Shown: positions 20,320 through 29,235, counted from the first letter of the stretch. The stretch: DNA of 64,000 nt from Sinorhizobium fredii USDA 257 (GCF_000265205.3 NC_018000.1:3658001-3722000), one strand, 5' to 3'. The notes: generated by a model not told the origin, from the letters alone. Program-made: numbers and translations.

Positions 20320-21513
20320 TCACCTCTCCACCAGCGCCATGCGGGCGTTGTACCAGTTCATGAACAGCGAGGTTGCAAGGCTCAGGCTGAGATAGACGAT
20401 GAGCCAGATGCTGACCACTTCGATCGCCTGTCCGGTCTGGTTGAGGATCGTGCCGCCGACGGCGACGAGATCCGCATAGCCGACGGCGACCGCGAGCGAT
20501 GAGTTTTTGGTGAGGTTGAGATATTGGCTGGTCAATGGCGGAATGATGATGCGCATTGCCTGCGGAACGACGACCAGACGAGTCGTCAGCCTTGGGCGTA
20601 TGCCAAGTGCGTGAGCGGCTTCCGTCTGCCCCTTCGAGACTCCCCGGATGCCGGCCCGGACGATTTCCGCGATGAAGGCCGCAGTGTAGAAGGAAAGCGC
20701 GAGGAAGAGCGACATGAATTCCGGTCCGACGACCGAACCGCCCGTAAGATTGAACTTGCCGGCGATCGGAATGTCGAAAGTCAGCGGAGCGCCGGTCGCC
20801 AGGAACGTTATCAGCGGCAGACCGATGAGCAAGCCGAGCACGATCGACAAAACGGGCAATCGCTGACCGGTTGCCTCCTGCCGTTGCCGGGCATAGCGGG
20901 CGAAAACGAAGCTCGCGACGACGGCGATGATCAACGCGAACAGCGTATATTGCGAACCCTCTCCGAAGATGGCCCTCGGAAACGCAACGCCGCGGTTGCT
21001 CACGTAGATATCGAGGGGGAGGGCGAGCGCATCTCGCGCCTGGGGTAAGATCGCCAGAACGCCGCTATACCAGAAGAAGATGACCAGCAGCGGTGGAATG
21101 TTGCGGAACACCTCGACATAGGCGAGCGAGAGCTTGGCGATGATCCAGTTGTGCGACAGACGTCCAACGCCGACGATGAAGCCGATGATCGTTGCCGTGA
21201 TGATACCGGTGATCGCCACCAGCAGTGTGTTGACGAAACCGACGACGAGAGCGCGGCCGTAGGTGGAATCGCTCGTGAAGGCGATCAGTGATTGTCCGAG
21301 ATCGAACCCCGCCCGGCCGTTCAAAAAGCCATAGCCGGATGCGATGTTCGCGCGCTGCAAGTTCTCGACCGTGTTTTGGATGGTCCAGTAGATGAGAACC
21401 GCGAGGATGATGATGGTGATTGCCTGGTAGAATATACCGCGTACCTGAGGATCGTTGATGATAGATCCGGAGGATTTGCTCTTCTCAGGCGCGTTTGTAA
21501 CGCCAATGGCCAT
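20320..21513 (-). CDS. aapQ: General L-amino acid ABC transporter permease AapQ
   Basis: 397 aa, with several transmembrane segments beginning at [17 protein letters not shown]. The EAA loop reads [18 protein letters not shown] followed by [12 protein letters not shown]. Long periplasmic insertions are typical of the AapQ/BztB type. It lies 100 bp downstream of aapJ, with a strong hairpin between, so its expression is expected to be lower than that of the binding protein. Confidence 0.95.
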   Translation of the reverse strand: MAIGVTNAPEKSKSSGSIINDPQVRGIFYQAITIIILAVLIYWTIQNTVENLQRANIASGYGFLNGRAGFDLGQSLIAFTSDSTYGRALVVGFVNTLLVAITGIITATIIGFIVGVGRLSHNWIIAKLSLAYVEVFRNIPPLLVIFFWYSGVLAILPQARDALALPLDIYVSNRGVAFPRAIFGEGSQYTLFALIIAVVASFVFARYARQRQEATGQRLPVLSIVLGLLIGLPLITFLATGAPLTFDIPIAGKFNLTGGSVVGPEFMSLFLALSFYTAAFIAEIVRAGIRGVSKGQTEAAHALGIRPRLTTRLVVVPQAMRIIIPPLTSQYLNLTKNSSLAVAVGYADLVAVGGTILNQTGQAIEVVSIWLIVYLSLSLATSLFMNWYNARMALVER

Positions 21514-21566
21514 ACAATGCCTCTTTCCCCGATCCGCCCTGTTCTCGGGCGTTCTTATTGTAGAAC

Positions 21567-21590
21567 GGAGGAGCGGCGTGCCGCTCCTCC
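21567..21590. promoter_or_regulatory. Intergenic hairpin between aapJ and aapQ
   Basis: GGAGGAGCGGC-GT-GCCGCTCCTCC is a perfect 11-bp stem in the gap between aapJ and aapQ. There is no T-run on the minus strand, so it is more likely an mRNA-stabilising or processing hairpin that keeps aapJ message above the permease message than a full stop. Confidence 0.75.
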
Positions 21591-21613
21591 GAGACTCTCA
21601 AGCCGACCAGCTT

Positions 21614-22639
21614 TTAGCGGACCGGCGGTGCGTACTGGATGCCGCCCTTGTTCCAAAGCGCGTTCAGGCCGCGCTCGATCTTCAGCGGGCTGCCAGCTCC
21701 GATGTTGCGGTCGAAGACCTCGCCGTAGTTGCCGACGGCCTTGATGATGTTGACGGCCCATTCATTGGTGAGGCCCAGGTCCGTACCGATCTTGCTGTCG
21801 GCTTCGACACCAAGGAAGCGCTGGACGTCAGGGTTGGCCGACTTCTTCATCTCTTCGACATTCCCCTGGGTGACGCCGAATTCCTCGGCCTGGACCAAGG
21901 CGAAGTGAACCCAGCTGACGATGTCGTACCACTGGTCGTCACCTTGGCGGACGGCCGGGCCGAGCGGCTCCTTCGAGATGATCTCCGGCAGGATCATGTG
22001 GTCATCCGGCTTCGAGAGGGTGAGGCGCAGGGAGTACAGGCCGGACTGGTCGGTGGTGTAGACGTCGCAACGGCCTGCGTCATAAGCCGCGTTCACTTCC
22101 TCGAGCTTCTCGAAGACGACCGGGTTGTACTGCAGGTTGTTGGTCTTGAAGTAGTCGGCGAGGTTCAACTCGGTCGTGGTGCCGGTCTGGACGCAGACAG
22201 CAGCGCCGGAGAGTTCGAGCGCGGACTTCACGTTGAGGCCTTTGCGGACCATGAAGCCTTGGCCGTCATAATAGTTGACCGGGCGGAAGTTGAAGCCGAG
22301 CGCCGTATCGCGGTTGATGGTCCAGGTCGTGTTCCGGGCCAGAACGTCGACCTCGCCGGACTGCAGCGCCGGGAAACGCTCCTTTGCGGAGGTCGGCGTA
22401 TACTTCACCTTCGTGGCATCGCCGAAAACGGCTGCAGCGATCGCCTTGCAATAGTCGACGTCGAAACCGCTCCAGTTGCCGGAAGCGTCAGGGGCTGCGA
22501 ACCCGGCGAGACCGGTGTTCACGCCGCACTGGACAAAGCCCTTGGCCTTCACGTCGTCAAGGGTCGCGGCCGATGCCGCATGTGCGCCAATCCCCATGAC
22601 AGCAGCGCCAAAAAGAGCTGTCAGAATTCTTCTTGCCAT
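21614..22639 (-). CDS. aapJ: General L-amino acid ABC transporter periplasmic binding protein
   Basis: 341 aa from ATG 22639; a longer frame to 22726 has no signal-peptide logic. The signal peptide is MARRILTALFGAAVMGIGAHAASA, cleaved near residue 24 or 25. The mature protein is a class 3 solute-binding protein (ATLDDVKAKGFVQCGVNTGL; GFDVDYCKAIAAAVFGD, the family signature). It captures a wide range of L-amino acids for AapQMP. It is first in the aapJQMP operon, with a promoter probably in the 22.65-22.80 kb stretch. Confidence 0.96.
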   Translation of the reverse strand: MARRILTALFGAAVMGIGAHAASAATLDDVKAKGFVQCGVNTGLAGFAAPDASGNWSGFDVDYCKAIAAAVFGDATKVKYTPTSAKERFPALQSGEVDVLARNTTWTINRDTALGFNFRPVNYYDGQGFMVRKGLNVKSALELSGAAVCVQTGTTTELNLADYFKTNNLQYNPVVFEKLEEVNAAYDAGRCDVYTTDQSGLYSLRLTLSKPDDHMILPEIISKEPLGPAVRQGDDQWYDIVSWVHFALVQAEEFGVTQGNVEEMKKSANPDVQRFLGVEADSKIGTDLGLTNEWAVNIIKAVGNYGEVFDRNIGAGSPLKIERGLNALWNKGGIQYAPPVR

Positions 22640-22977
22640 TTTTTTGAACCTTTTCGGTTGTTCGTAAGTTCCCGTCTGCACCGTGCGTTCTGTCGGCGCG
22701 TGCAGCCTCAGCCACCCTCCTGGCATGAGTGCAATCTATCTCATGCTCAAAATCCATGAGGGTCAAGAGATGTTGCCGATTTTCTCATTTTCGATGTGAA
22801 AAACTGAAATTTCGCCAGAAGTTTAAGCAGATTTCGCTGGAAAAGCTCCGATCCTGAATAAAAACCACCAATTGTGCCCTTGTCGCGGATGCACATCTCG
22901 GCATTGATTTTTCCCTTGACCCCACCCGTGCAGCGTTCGATGAGTTTCCATCGAGTTTTCAACGGCGGAATCGTTCA
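22640..22977. promoter_or_regulatory. Divergent aapJ/metC intergenic region
   Basis: 338 bp that is AT-rich for this genome. On the minus strand CTTGACCCTC (RC of about 22759-22768) is a likely -35 for aapJ. On the plus strand CTTGAC at 22915-22920 with CGATGA 17 bp on is a candidate metC promoter. I looked for a SAM-II riboswitch before metC and did not recognise its conserved core. No other gene is seen. Confidence 0.45.
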
Positions 22978-24165
22978 ATGGCAGACAAAATGAGCGCGCG
23001 CGGAGAGATCGGCATCAACACCCGCCTCGCGCACACCGGCAACAATCCTTTGGACTACCATGGATTCGTCAATCCGCCGGTGGTCCACGCGTCCACCGTG
23101 CTTTTCCCGAACGCGAAAACCATGGAAACGCGGGCGCAGAAATACACCTACGGCACGCGCGGCACGCCGACGACCGATGCGCTCTGCGACGCAATCAACG
23201 AACTCGAGCGAGCGGCCGGAACGATTCTCGTCCCCTCGGGCCTGGCCGCGGTCACGGTGCCCTTCTTCGCCTATCTCTCCTCGGGCGATCACGCCCTGAT
23301 CGTCGATTCGGTCTATTTCCCGACCCGGCACTTCTGCGACACGATGCTGACCCGGCTTGGCGTCACAGTCGAATATTACGATCCAATGATCGGTGCTGCT
23401 ATTGAAAACCTGATCAGGCCGAACACGCGGCTGGTGCACACGGAGGCACCGGGCTCGAACACCTTCGAGATGCAGGATATCCGGGCGATCGCCGATGCCG
23501 CCCACCGCCACGGTTGTGTCGTCACTATGGACAACACCTGGGCAACGCCGCTCTACTTCCGCCCCCTCGACCACGGCGTCGACGTTTCCATCCACGCGGC
23601 GACGAAATACCCGTCTGGGCACTCGGACGTGCTGCTCGGAACCGTTTCGGCCAACGCGGTACATTGGCCGGCCTTGACGGAGGCGATGGTGACGCTTGGT
23701 GTCTGCGTCTCGCCGGACGACAGCTATCAGATCCTGCGCGGCCTGCGGACCATGGGCATACGCCTCGAGCGCCACCAGGAAAGCGCGCTGGCGCTCGCCC
23801 GTTGGCTCGAAAGCCGCGAAGAGGTGGCGCGCGTGCTGCATCCGGCGCTCCCAAGCTTTCCCGGGCACGAGCTCTGGAAGCGCGACTTTGGCGGGGCGAG
23901 CGGCATTTTCTCATTTGTGCTGAAGGCCGAACCCGAAACAAGCAAGGCGAAGGCGCATGCCTTCCTCGATGCGCTCTCGTTCTTCGGCCTCGGTTATTCC
24001 TGGGGCGGATTCGAAAGCCTCGCGCTGCATGCGAACCTTTCCGATCGCAAGGTCGCCAAGGCCCCGGACGGAGGTCCGGTCATTCGACTGCAGATCGGCC
24101 TCGAAGATGTTGCCGACCTGCGCCGCGACATCGAGGCAGGTCTCGCGGCGGCCAATGCGGTCTGA
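22978..24165 (+). CDS. metC: Cystathionine beta-lyase
   Basis: 395 aa, Cys/Met-metabolism PLP enzyme. The Schiff-base lysine is K210 (HAATKYPSGHSDVLLG); TYGTRGTPTTDAL and EAPGSNTFEMQDI are family segments. It cleaves cystathionine to homocysteine, pyruvate and ammonia in methionine synthesis. The YGTRGTP and SGHSD pattern fits MetC rather than MetB or MetZ, though family members overlap in activity. It is a single-gene unit, divergent from aapJ. Confidence 0.92.
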   Translation: MADKMSARGEIGINTRLAHTGNNPLDYHGFVNPPVVHASTVLFPNAKTMETRAQKYTYGTRGTPTTDALCDAINELERAAGTILVPSGLAAVTVPFFAYLSSGDHALIVDSVYFPTRHFCDTMLTRLGVTVEYYDPMIGAAIENLIRPNTRLVHTEAPGSNTFEMQDIRAIADAAHRHGCVVTMDNTWATPLYFRPLDHGVDVSIHAATKYPSGHSDVLLGTVSANAVHWPALTEAMVTLGVCVSPDDSYQILRGLRTMGIRLERHQESALALARWLESREEVARVLHPALPSFPGHELWKRDFGGASGIFSFVLKAEPETSKAKAHAFLDALSFFGLGYSWGGFESLALHANLSDRKVAKAPDGGPVIRLQIGLEDVADLRRDIEAGLAAANAV

Positions 24166-24211
24166 GTAATGAACAGGGCCGGGGCAGGCGGGACGAATTT
24201 CTGTCTGTCGC

Positions 24212-25393
24212 TTAGCGCTTTTTGCGTTCCGAGGCGTCGTAGCCATAGAGCCAATCGAGATCGGCGGCGAGCGCTTCCGCGCCCTTCAGCGCGAGGACCA
24301 GGTTTCGTGCGACCCGGACCGGTCCCCGGGCGTGGTAGGCGAAGCGGTTGAAGGCGGCACGTTTGCGCACCCGGGCGATCCGTGCCCGACGCGCGTGCTC
24401 GTAGCGCGCGAACGCGGCCGGAGCCTCGGCGCACGCCGCAAGGCAATGCGCGAGTTCGCGGGCATCCTCGATCGCCATCGCCGCGCCTTGGGCAGCAAAG
24501 GGCGACATCGCATGGGCGGCATCGCCAATGAGGATGATGTCTCGCCCATTGTGCCAGGCCCCCTCGTCGACGGTGCACAAGGGCCAATAGGTGGCTGAGA
24601 CGGCATTTTCGATCATCGAACGCAAGTCGGGGTGCCAGGCTTCGAAAGCGGCCGCAAATTCCCGCCGTCGCTCCTCTGATTCCTTGCCGACCCATTCAGT
24701 GTCGCTCGACTTGCCTTCGACGATCGCGACGAGATTGAAGCCGTCGATTTCGCGCAGCGGGTAGGCAACCAGGTGCGCTCTAGGTCCGAGGAAGGCGGTG
24801 ATGCGATTTGACGACAGGCAGGCGGACGCTCCGGCGCGCGGTAGCAACAGTCGCCAGGCGATACTGCCGGAAAACCGGACGGCGCCCGCGCCGGGGATGG
24901 CGGCTCTTGCCTGCGACCAGATGCCGTCGGCGCCGATGACCACCGTCGGGCGGCGTCCCGTTGCCGCGGCAATGGCCGCCACCGGATCACCTTCAATGCG
25001 GCTTCCCAAATGAAGGCGGCAGCGTGGCTCCGACCGTGCGGCGTTCAGAAGGATTTTCTGCAGACTGGCGCGGTGCAGCACCCCGTAGGGGGCGGCCCAG
25101 CGGCTGCGCGCATTCGCACCGGTTGGCACTTCCGCGAGCGATCGCAGAGAGCGTCCGTCGACAAGCGTGATCGACTCCGGTTCGCTCCACACGTCCTCAA
25201 GGGCAGGGAACAGGCCGAGTTCCATCAGGACGCGCGAGGCGTTCGGCGACAATTGCAGGCCGGCGCCCACATCGTCCAAGGTGGCGGCCTGCTCGAAAAT
25301 ATCCACGGCAATCCCGTGCCGTGCGAGGCACAGCGCCATTGTCAGTCCGGCGATGCCGGCGCCGACGATCGCGACCGGAGCAGAGTCTTGCAT
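24212..25393 (-). CDS. FAD-dependent aromatic-type monooxygenase
   Basis: 393 aa, group A flavoprotein monooxygenase of the salicylate/6-hydroxynicotinate hydroxylase type. The Rossmann motif GAGIAGLTMALCLARHGIAV follows the N terminus, a DG-type motif VIGADGIWSQ sits near the middle and GDAAHAMSPFAAQGAAMAIE binds the FAD ribityl. It should hydroxylate an aromatic or related ring with NAD(P)H and oxygen; the substrate is not determinable. It is co-oriented with the zf-CHCC gene 28 bp upstream, so both may be on one transcript. Confidence 0.9.
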   Translation of the reverse strand: MQDSAPVAIVGAGIAGLTMALCLARHGIAVDIFEQAATLDDVGAGLQLSPNASRVLMELGLFPALEDVWSEPESITLVDGRSLRSLAEVPTGANARSRWAAPYGVLHRASLQKILLNAARSEPRCRLHLGSRIEGDPVAAIAAATGRRPTVVIGADGIWSQARAAIPGAGAVRFSGSIAWRLLLPRAGASACLSSNRITAFLGPRAHLVAYPLREIDGFNLVAIVEGKSSDTEWVGKESEERRREFAAAFEAWHPDLRSMIENAVSATYWPLCTVDEGAWHNGRDIILIGDAAHAMSPFAAQGAAMAIEDARELAHCLAACAEAPAAFARYEHARRARIARVRKRAAFNRFAYHARGPVRVARNLVLALKGAEALAADLDWLYGYDASERKKR

Positions 25394-25421
25394 CGACGTC
25401 GCGCCAGCGGAGGCAGGGAGG

Positions 25422-25667
25422 TCAGGCAGCCTTGGTCTCGAAGAGACAGCCCGGCGGGATTGTTTCGGTCGCCTTCAGGCTCGAATTGTAGCGATAGAGC
25501 GTCGAACAATAGGAGCAGACCTTCTCATTATCGTCGCCCATGTCGATAAAGATATGCGGGTGGTCGAAGGGAACGGATGCGCCGGTGCACATGAATTCCT
25601 TGACGCCGATCTCGATGACCCGGTGCCCGCCGTCATTCTGGAAATGGGGGATGCTGTGGCCGGCCAT
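25422..25667 (-). CDS. Small zf-CHCC zinc-finger protein
   Basis: 81 aa from ATG 25667; an upstream extension to 25730 lacks homology-like content. The zinc-finger signature is clear: C-T-G-x4-FDHPHIFIDM and C-S-Y-C, with ligands C, H, C, C. This is the family that includes the NDUFS6/NUMM subunit of mitochondrial complex I and many alphaproteobacterial homologues, so a role with respiratory complex I is likely from family knowledge. The position in front of an FAD monooxygenase is unusual for such a subunit. Confidence 0.88.
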   Translation of the reverse strand: MAGHSIPHFQNDGGHRVIEIGVKEFMCTGASVPFDHPHIFIDMGDDNEKVCSYCSTLYRYNSSLKATETIPPGCLFETKAA

Positions 25668-25825
25668 GTCGTACTCCGATGAATGCAAGTCTGGTGTCGA
25701 TTTTGCCGGCACCATAGTGAGCTTTGGCACAAATGTGTAGCAGCAATCATGACGCGATTGTGGTTTTTGAGCCGGCGGGGGTTTTCGACAAATCCGTTAC
25801 CACCTAGTTTGCCGGAAACGGATTG

Positions 25826-26626
25826 ATGTCTGGGAAAACCATGGATTTGAACCCTCCGCCATATTCGCGCTTCACGCATGACGGCCTGGAAATCGCCTAC
25901 TTCGACGCGGGCGATCCGTCGGGAGATCCAGTCCTGCTCATTCACGGATTCGCTTCGAGCGCCAATGTCAACTGGGTCTACCCCGGCTGGCTGAAGACCC
26001 TCGGCGACGCCGGCTATCGGGTCGTCGCACTCGACAACCGCGGCCATGGCGCGAGCAGCAAGCCCTATGACGCTTCGGTTTACCATCCGCACCAGATGGC
26101 CGGCGACGCGGCCGCCCTCCTCGTCCATCTTGGTATCGCCGAGGCGCATGTCATGGGTTACTCAATGGGCGCGCGCGTCTCGGCATTTCTGGCGTTGCAT
26201 CACCTGCATCGCGTCCGTTCGCTCGTGTTCGGGGGCCTCGGAATAGGCATGGTGACCGGGGTGGGGGACTGGGATCCGATCGCCGAGGCGCTGCTTGCAC
26301 CGTCGCTCGAAGATGTGACGCATGAGCGTGGCCGCATGTTCCGCGCCTTTGCCGACCAGACGAAAAGCGACCGCCACGCGCTTGCCGCCTGCATATCGAC
26401 CTCACGAGACCTGCTTTCCGCAGAGGATGTCGGGCGCATCGATGTGCCCGTTCTGATCGGGGTTGGAACGAAGGATGACGTAGCGGGTTCCGCCCAGGAC
26501 CTTGCCGCTCTGATGCCGCATGCCAGGGCCTTGGATATTCCGGGCCGAGACCATATGCTGGCGGTCGGCGACCGCGTCTTCAAGAAGGCGGTCCTGGAGT
26601 TTCTCGGTGAGGTCGGCCGAGCATAG
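25826..26626 (+). CDS. Alpha/beta hydrolase
   Basis: 266 aa from ATG 25826; a TTG at 25823 and an ATG at 25841 are alternatives. The hydrolase motifs are the oxyanion HGFASSANVNW, the nucleophile elbow GYSMGAR, and a late aspartate and histidine (VGTKDDV; PGRDHMLAVGD) completing the triad. It is cytosolic, with no signal peptide. The natural ester, lactone or thioester substrate is unknown. It stands between the divergent zf-CHCC gene and cysE. Confidence 0.88.
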   Translation: MSGKTMDLNPPPYSRFTHDGLEIAYFDAGDPSGDPVLLIHGFASSANVNWVYPGWLKTLGDAGYRVVALDNRGHGASSKPYDASVYHPHQMAGDAAALLVHLGIAEAHVMGYSMGARVSAFLALHHLHRVRSLVFGGLGIGMVTGVGDWDPIAEALLAPSLEDVTHERGRMFRAFADQTKSDRHALAACISTSRDLLSAEDVGRIDVPVLIGVGTKDDVAGSAQDLAALMPHARALDIPGRDHMLAVGDRVFKKAVLEFLGEVGRA

Positions 26627-26727
26627 TGGCTCGAAGTGACCGCCGATCGAAACGCTGCGCGCCCATTTATGTCGATCGGGATTTGCCCTATATATGTGGC
26701 AGCGCAGGCCAAAGATCGGCCCGGCAG

Positions 26728-26784
26728 CGTTTGACCAGGCCACGTTTGACTCGGCCACGTCTGACTAGGCCACGTTTGACCAGG
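26728..26784. repeat. 15-bp tandem repeats in the cysE leader
   Basis: Four near-identical 15-bp units (CGTTTGACCAGGCCA, then variants with one to three changes) run head to tail, the last one passing directly into the cysE ribosome binding site AGGAAGGAG. There is no coding role. Repeats at this spot can change copy number and so alter spacing in the 5' leader. Confidence 0.85.
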
Positions 26785-26797
26785 AAGGAGCGCGACC

Positions 26798-27625
26798 ATG
26801 GTCGCCAAGACCGAACTTCGCCACACGGAACCGCTGAAGGCGATCGATCCCATCTGGGACAGCCTGCGTGAAGAGGCCCGCTTCGCCGCCGAGCGCGATC
26901 CGATGCTTGCAGCCTTCCTCTATTCGACTGTAGTCAACCAGCATTCGCTTGAAGAGAGCGTGATCTATCGGATTTGCGAGCGGCTCGACCATCCCGACCT
27001 GCAGGCAAATCTGCTCCATCAGACCTTCGTTGAGATGCTCGAAGATTGGCCTGAATGGAGCACGATCCTGCGGGTTGACATCCAGGCCGTCTACGACCGC
27101 GACCCCGCTTGCACCCGGTTCCTCGAGCCTGTGCTTTATTTCAAGGGCTTCCACGCGATCCAGACGCACCGGCTTGCCCATTGGCTGTGGAACCGCGGGC
27201 GGAAGGATTTCGCGCTTTATCTCCAGAGTCGCTCCTCGAGCGTCTTCCAGACCGATATAAACCCGGCCGCCCGCGTCGGACGCGGCATCTTCCTCGACCA
27301 CGCGACAGGCCTCGTTGTCGGCGAAACGGCGGTCATCGGCGACAATGTGTCGATCCTGCACGGGGTGACGCTCGGCGGCACCGGCAAGGAGGGCAGCGAC
27401 CGTCACCCGAAGATCGGCGATGGCGTGCTGATCGGCGCCGGGGCGAAGATCCTCGGCAATATCCATATCGGCCATTGCTCGCGGGTGGCGGCCGGATCGG
27501 TCGTGCTGAAGGCGGTTCCCCCGAAGACGACGGTGGCCGGTGTCCCCGCCAAGGTCGTTGGCGAGGCCGGGTGCTCCGAGCCGTCGCGGCAGATGGACCA
27601 GATCCTGGCAAGCTTCGATATCTGA
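26798..27625 (+). CDS. cysE: Serine O-acetyltransferase
   Basis: 275 aa, full length. An alpha-helical N-terminal SATase domain (about 1-145) leads into a left-handed beta-helix with hexapeptides (GIFLDHATGLVVGETAVIGD, VSILHGVTLGGTGKEG). Catalytic His residues lie in DHATG and LHGVTLGG. It makes O-acetylserine from serine and acetyl-CoA, the carbon acceptor for sulfide produced by CysI, and is normally feedback-inhibited by cysteine through its C terminus. AGGAAGGAG precedes the ATG. Confidence 0.96.
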   Translation: MVAKTELRHTEPLKAIDPIWDSLREEARFAAERDPMLAAFLYSTVVNQHSLEESVIYRICERLDHPDLQANLLHQTFVEMLEDWPEWSTILRVDIQAVYDRDPACTRFLEPVLYFKGFHAIQTHRLAHWLWNRGRKDFALYLQSRSSSVFQTDINPAARVGRGIFLDHATGLVVGETAVIGDNVSILHGVTLGGTGKEGSDRHPKIGDGVLIGAGAKILGNIHIGHCSRVAAGSVVLKAVPPKTTVAGVPAKVVGEAGCSEPSRQMDQILASFDI

Positions 27626-27807
27626 GGCGGAGGAGGGGCGCGCTTTTTCGCCTCATTCGCTGCAGATCCGGAAAAATCTGAGCGGTAATACAATGCGTTA
27701 CGGCTATCCTTGATCATCTTCATGAGTGCTCGGCGTCGTGATGGGTTTACACCTGGCAATGCCGCATGCGAGAAGCGCGGCAAATCAATCGGCTACGGAG
27801 AATAGAT

Positions 27808-28011
27808 TTGAAGCCCGAAGAAATCCGCAAGCTTGAGGCCTATTTCAAGCGCACCTTGAATCCGGCGATGGTCGTCAAGGCCCGTCCCAGGAAGGACGAA
27901 TCCGCCGAGGTCTATCTCGGCGACGAATTCCTCGGCGTCATTTTTCGCGACGATGAAGACGGCGAGCTTTCCTATAATTTCTCGATGGCGATCCTCGACG
28001 TAGATCTGTGA
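27808..28011 (+). CDS. DUF3126 small protein, TTG start
   Basis: 67 aa. The start is TTG 27808 (reads KPEEIRKLEAYFKRTLN from residue 2), 6 bp after GGAG; an upstream ATG at 27766 would add 14 residues without homology-like content. It is a small acidic soluble protein with a beta-hairpin-like VYLGDEFLGVIFRDDEDG segment, the DUF3126 family of alphaproteobacteria, function unknown. It has its own terminator. Confidence 0.8.
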   Translation: MKPEEIRKLEAYFKRTLNPAMVVKARPRKDESAEVYLGDEFLGVIFRDDEDGELSYNFSMAILDVDL

Positions 28012-28064
28012 ACTGCAGCAACGCGCCGGACGTGAGAGCCCCGCGGAACTCACCACCCACCGCT

Positions 28065-28095
28065 GCCGGCCTGAACTATCGGGCCGGCTTTTCTT
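28065..28095 (+). terminator. Terminator of the DUF3126 gene
   Basis: GCCGGCC, a 10-base loop and GGCCGGC, followed by TTTTCTT. Confidence 0.88.
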
Positions 28096-28187
28096 ATTAA
28101 GTCATATTTTTACTGAAATTTCTCGATGACGGCTGAAGCTTCATCAAGTCGTTGCAAGCATTGTGGTTTACTGCATCGCACACTGAA

Positions 28188-28216
28188 CTTGACTTTTTGT
28201 GCAGTGCACCTAGACT
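28188..28216 (+). promoter_or_regulatory. Phasin promoter with an embedded palindrome
   Basis: CTTGAC (28188-28193), 17 bp, TAGACT (28211-28216), matching the Sinorhizobium housekeeping pattern. GTGCAGTGCAC (28199-28209), an 11-bp palindrome around a central base, fills the spacer and is a candidate operator, perhaps for a PhaR/AniA-type regulator, which recognises TGCA-rich sites. Confidence 0.7.
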
Positions 28217-28249
28217 AACGCCTGCCCACCGCCCACAAGGAGAAGCTTG

Positions 28250-28603
28250 ATGTTTAACCTCGACGACGCAAACAAGAAAAGCAAGGAAGCACTAGATGTG
28301 GCTGTGAAGAGCTACTCGGCGCTGACCAAGGGCTATCAGGCCATTGCGACCGAAGCAGCAGACTTTTCGAAGAAGTCCTTCGAAGACGGTATCGCTCATC
28401 TCGAAAAGCTGTCCAGCACCAAGAGCCTCGAGGCTGCTTTCGAACTCCAGACGAACTATCTGAAGTCGAGCTACGAAGCTTTCGTCGCCGAAGCATCGAA
28501 GATCGGTGAAATGTATGCCGATCTCGCCAAGGACGCCTACAAGCCCTATGAGGCACCGGTCGCCAAGGCAACTGCAGCCGTGAAGTCTGCTGCCGCCGCC
28601 TGA
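28250..28603 (+). CDS. Phasin
   Basis: 117 aa from ATG 28250 with AAGGAGAAG upstream. It is almost entirely alpha-helical, lysine- and alanine-rich, with amphipathic repeats (AVKSYSALTKGYQAIATEAADFS; KKSFEDGIAHLEKLSS) typical of the phasin_2 family. It coats polyhydroxybutyrate granules, controlling their size, and is usually highly expressed. The ending KATAAVKSAAAA is alanine-rich, as in phasins. A hairpin terminator follows. Confidence 0.9.
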   Translation: MFNLDDANKKSKEALDVAVKSYSALTKGYQAIATEAADFSKKSFEDGIAHLEKLSSTKSLEAAFELQTNYLKSSYEAFVAEASKIGEMYADLAKDAYKPYEAPVAKATAAVKSAAAA

Positions 28604-28628
28604 CGCTAAAGACCATTGCTATCGCAAC

Positions 28629-28659
28629 AAGGCCGGTCGCGGTTGCCGCGGCCGGCCTT
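28629..28659 (+). terminator. Terminator of the phasin gene
   Basis: AAGGCCGG outer arm paired with CCGGCCTT, with an inner CGCGG-TTG-CCGCG stem; a strong hairpin, weak T-run. Confidence 0.75.
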
Positions 28660-28776
28660 GTCGTTCTGAAATGCTCGGCCCCTGGAGACCTTGGGAATAG
28701 GCTTAATGCCGAGCGTAGCGCCCGAAGAAATTTGATCAATCTTGTGTTCGGCCGTGCGAATATGATTGCAGTGCGT

Positions 28777-28807
28777 TGGTTCGGTCTTAAAATCCAAGAA
28801 CGAACCA
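28777..28807. promoter_or_regulatory. Inverted repeat upstream of clpS
   Basis: TGGTTCG (28777-28783) and CGAACCA (28801-28807) are 7-bp inverted arms 17 bp apart, 66 bp before clpS. It could be an operator or a leader hairpin; no factor is identified. Confidence 0.35.
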
Positions 28808-28872
28808 TTAGATAAAGGCAAGCATGCTGCAGCCACCTTCATGGATTGCGGCTGTCAAGGGAATGAAACAGA

Positions 28873-29226
28873 ATGATCGCCATGCCGGTCCGGATGCAGC
28901 AGGGTAGCGATGGAAACGGAGGCGCCCCCAATCGCGGCACGTCCGTTATCACACGCACCAAGCCGAAGACCAAGAAGCCGAGTTTGTACCGCGTTCTGCT
29001 TTTGAATGACGATTACACGCCGATGGAGTTCGTCGTCCATATCCTGGAACGTTTTTTTCAAAAGGACCGGGAACAAGCGACGATCATCATGCTTCATGTC
29101 CACAACCACGGCGTTGGAGAATGCGGCGTCTTTACCTACGAAGTCGCCGAAACCAAAGTGACGCAGGTAATGGATTTCGCCAGGCAGCATCAGCATCCCT
29201 TGCAATGCGTCATGGAAAAGAAATGA
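28873..29226 (+). CDS. clpS: ClpS adaptor of the ClpAP protease
   Basis: 117 aa. The core [20 protein letters not shown] and the conserved H/M ligands that bind N-end-rule substrates are present; the N-terminal about 30 residues are flexible and basic ([11 protein letters not shown]). ClpS hands substrates with destabilising N termini to ClpA. It lies 9 bp upstream of clpA, in the standard clpS-clpA pair. Confidence 0.97.
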   Translation: MIAMPVRMQQGSDGNGGAPNRGTSVITRTKPKTKKPSLYRVLLLNDDYTPMEFVVHILERFFQKDREQATIIMLHVHNHGVGECGVFTYEVAETKVTQVMDFARQHQHPLQCVMEKK

Positions 29227-29235
29227 GGATCTAAC

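Noticed and set aside
22780..22977. SAM-II riboswitch before metC
   Set aside because: Expected for alphaproteobacterial methionine genes, but I could not find the conserved core sequence or pseudoknot.
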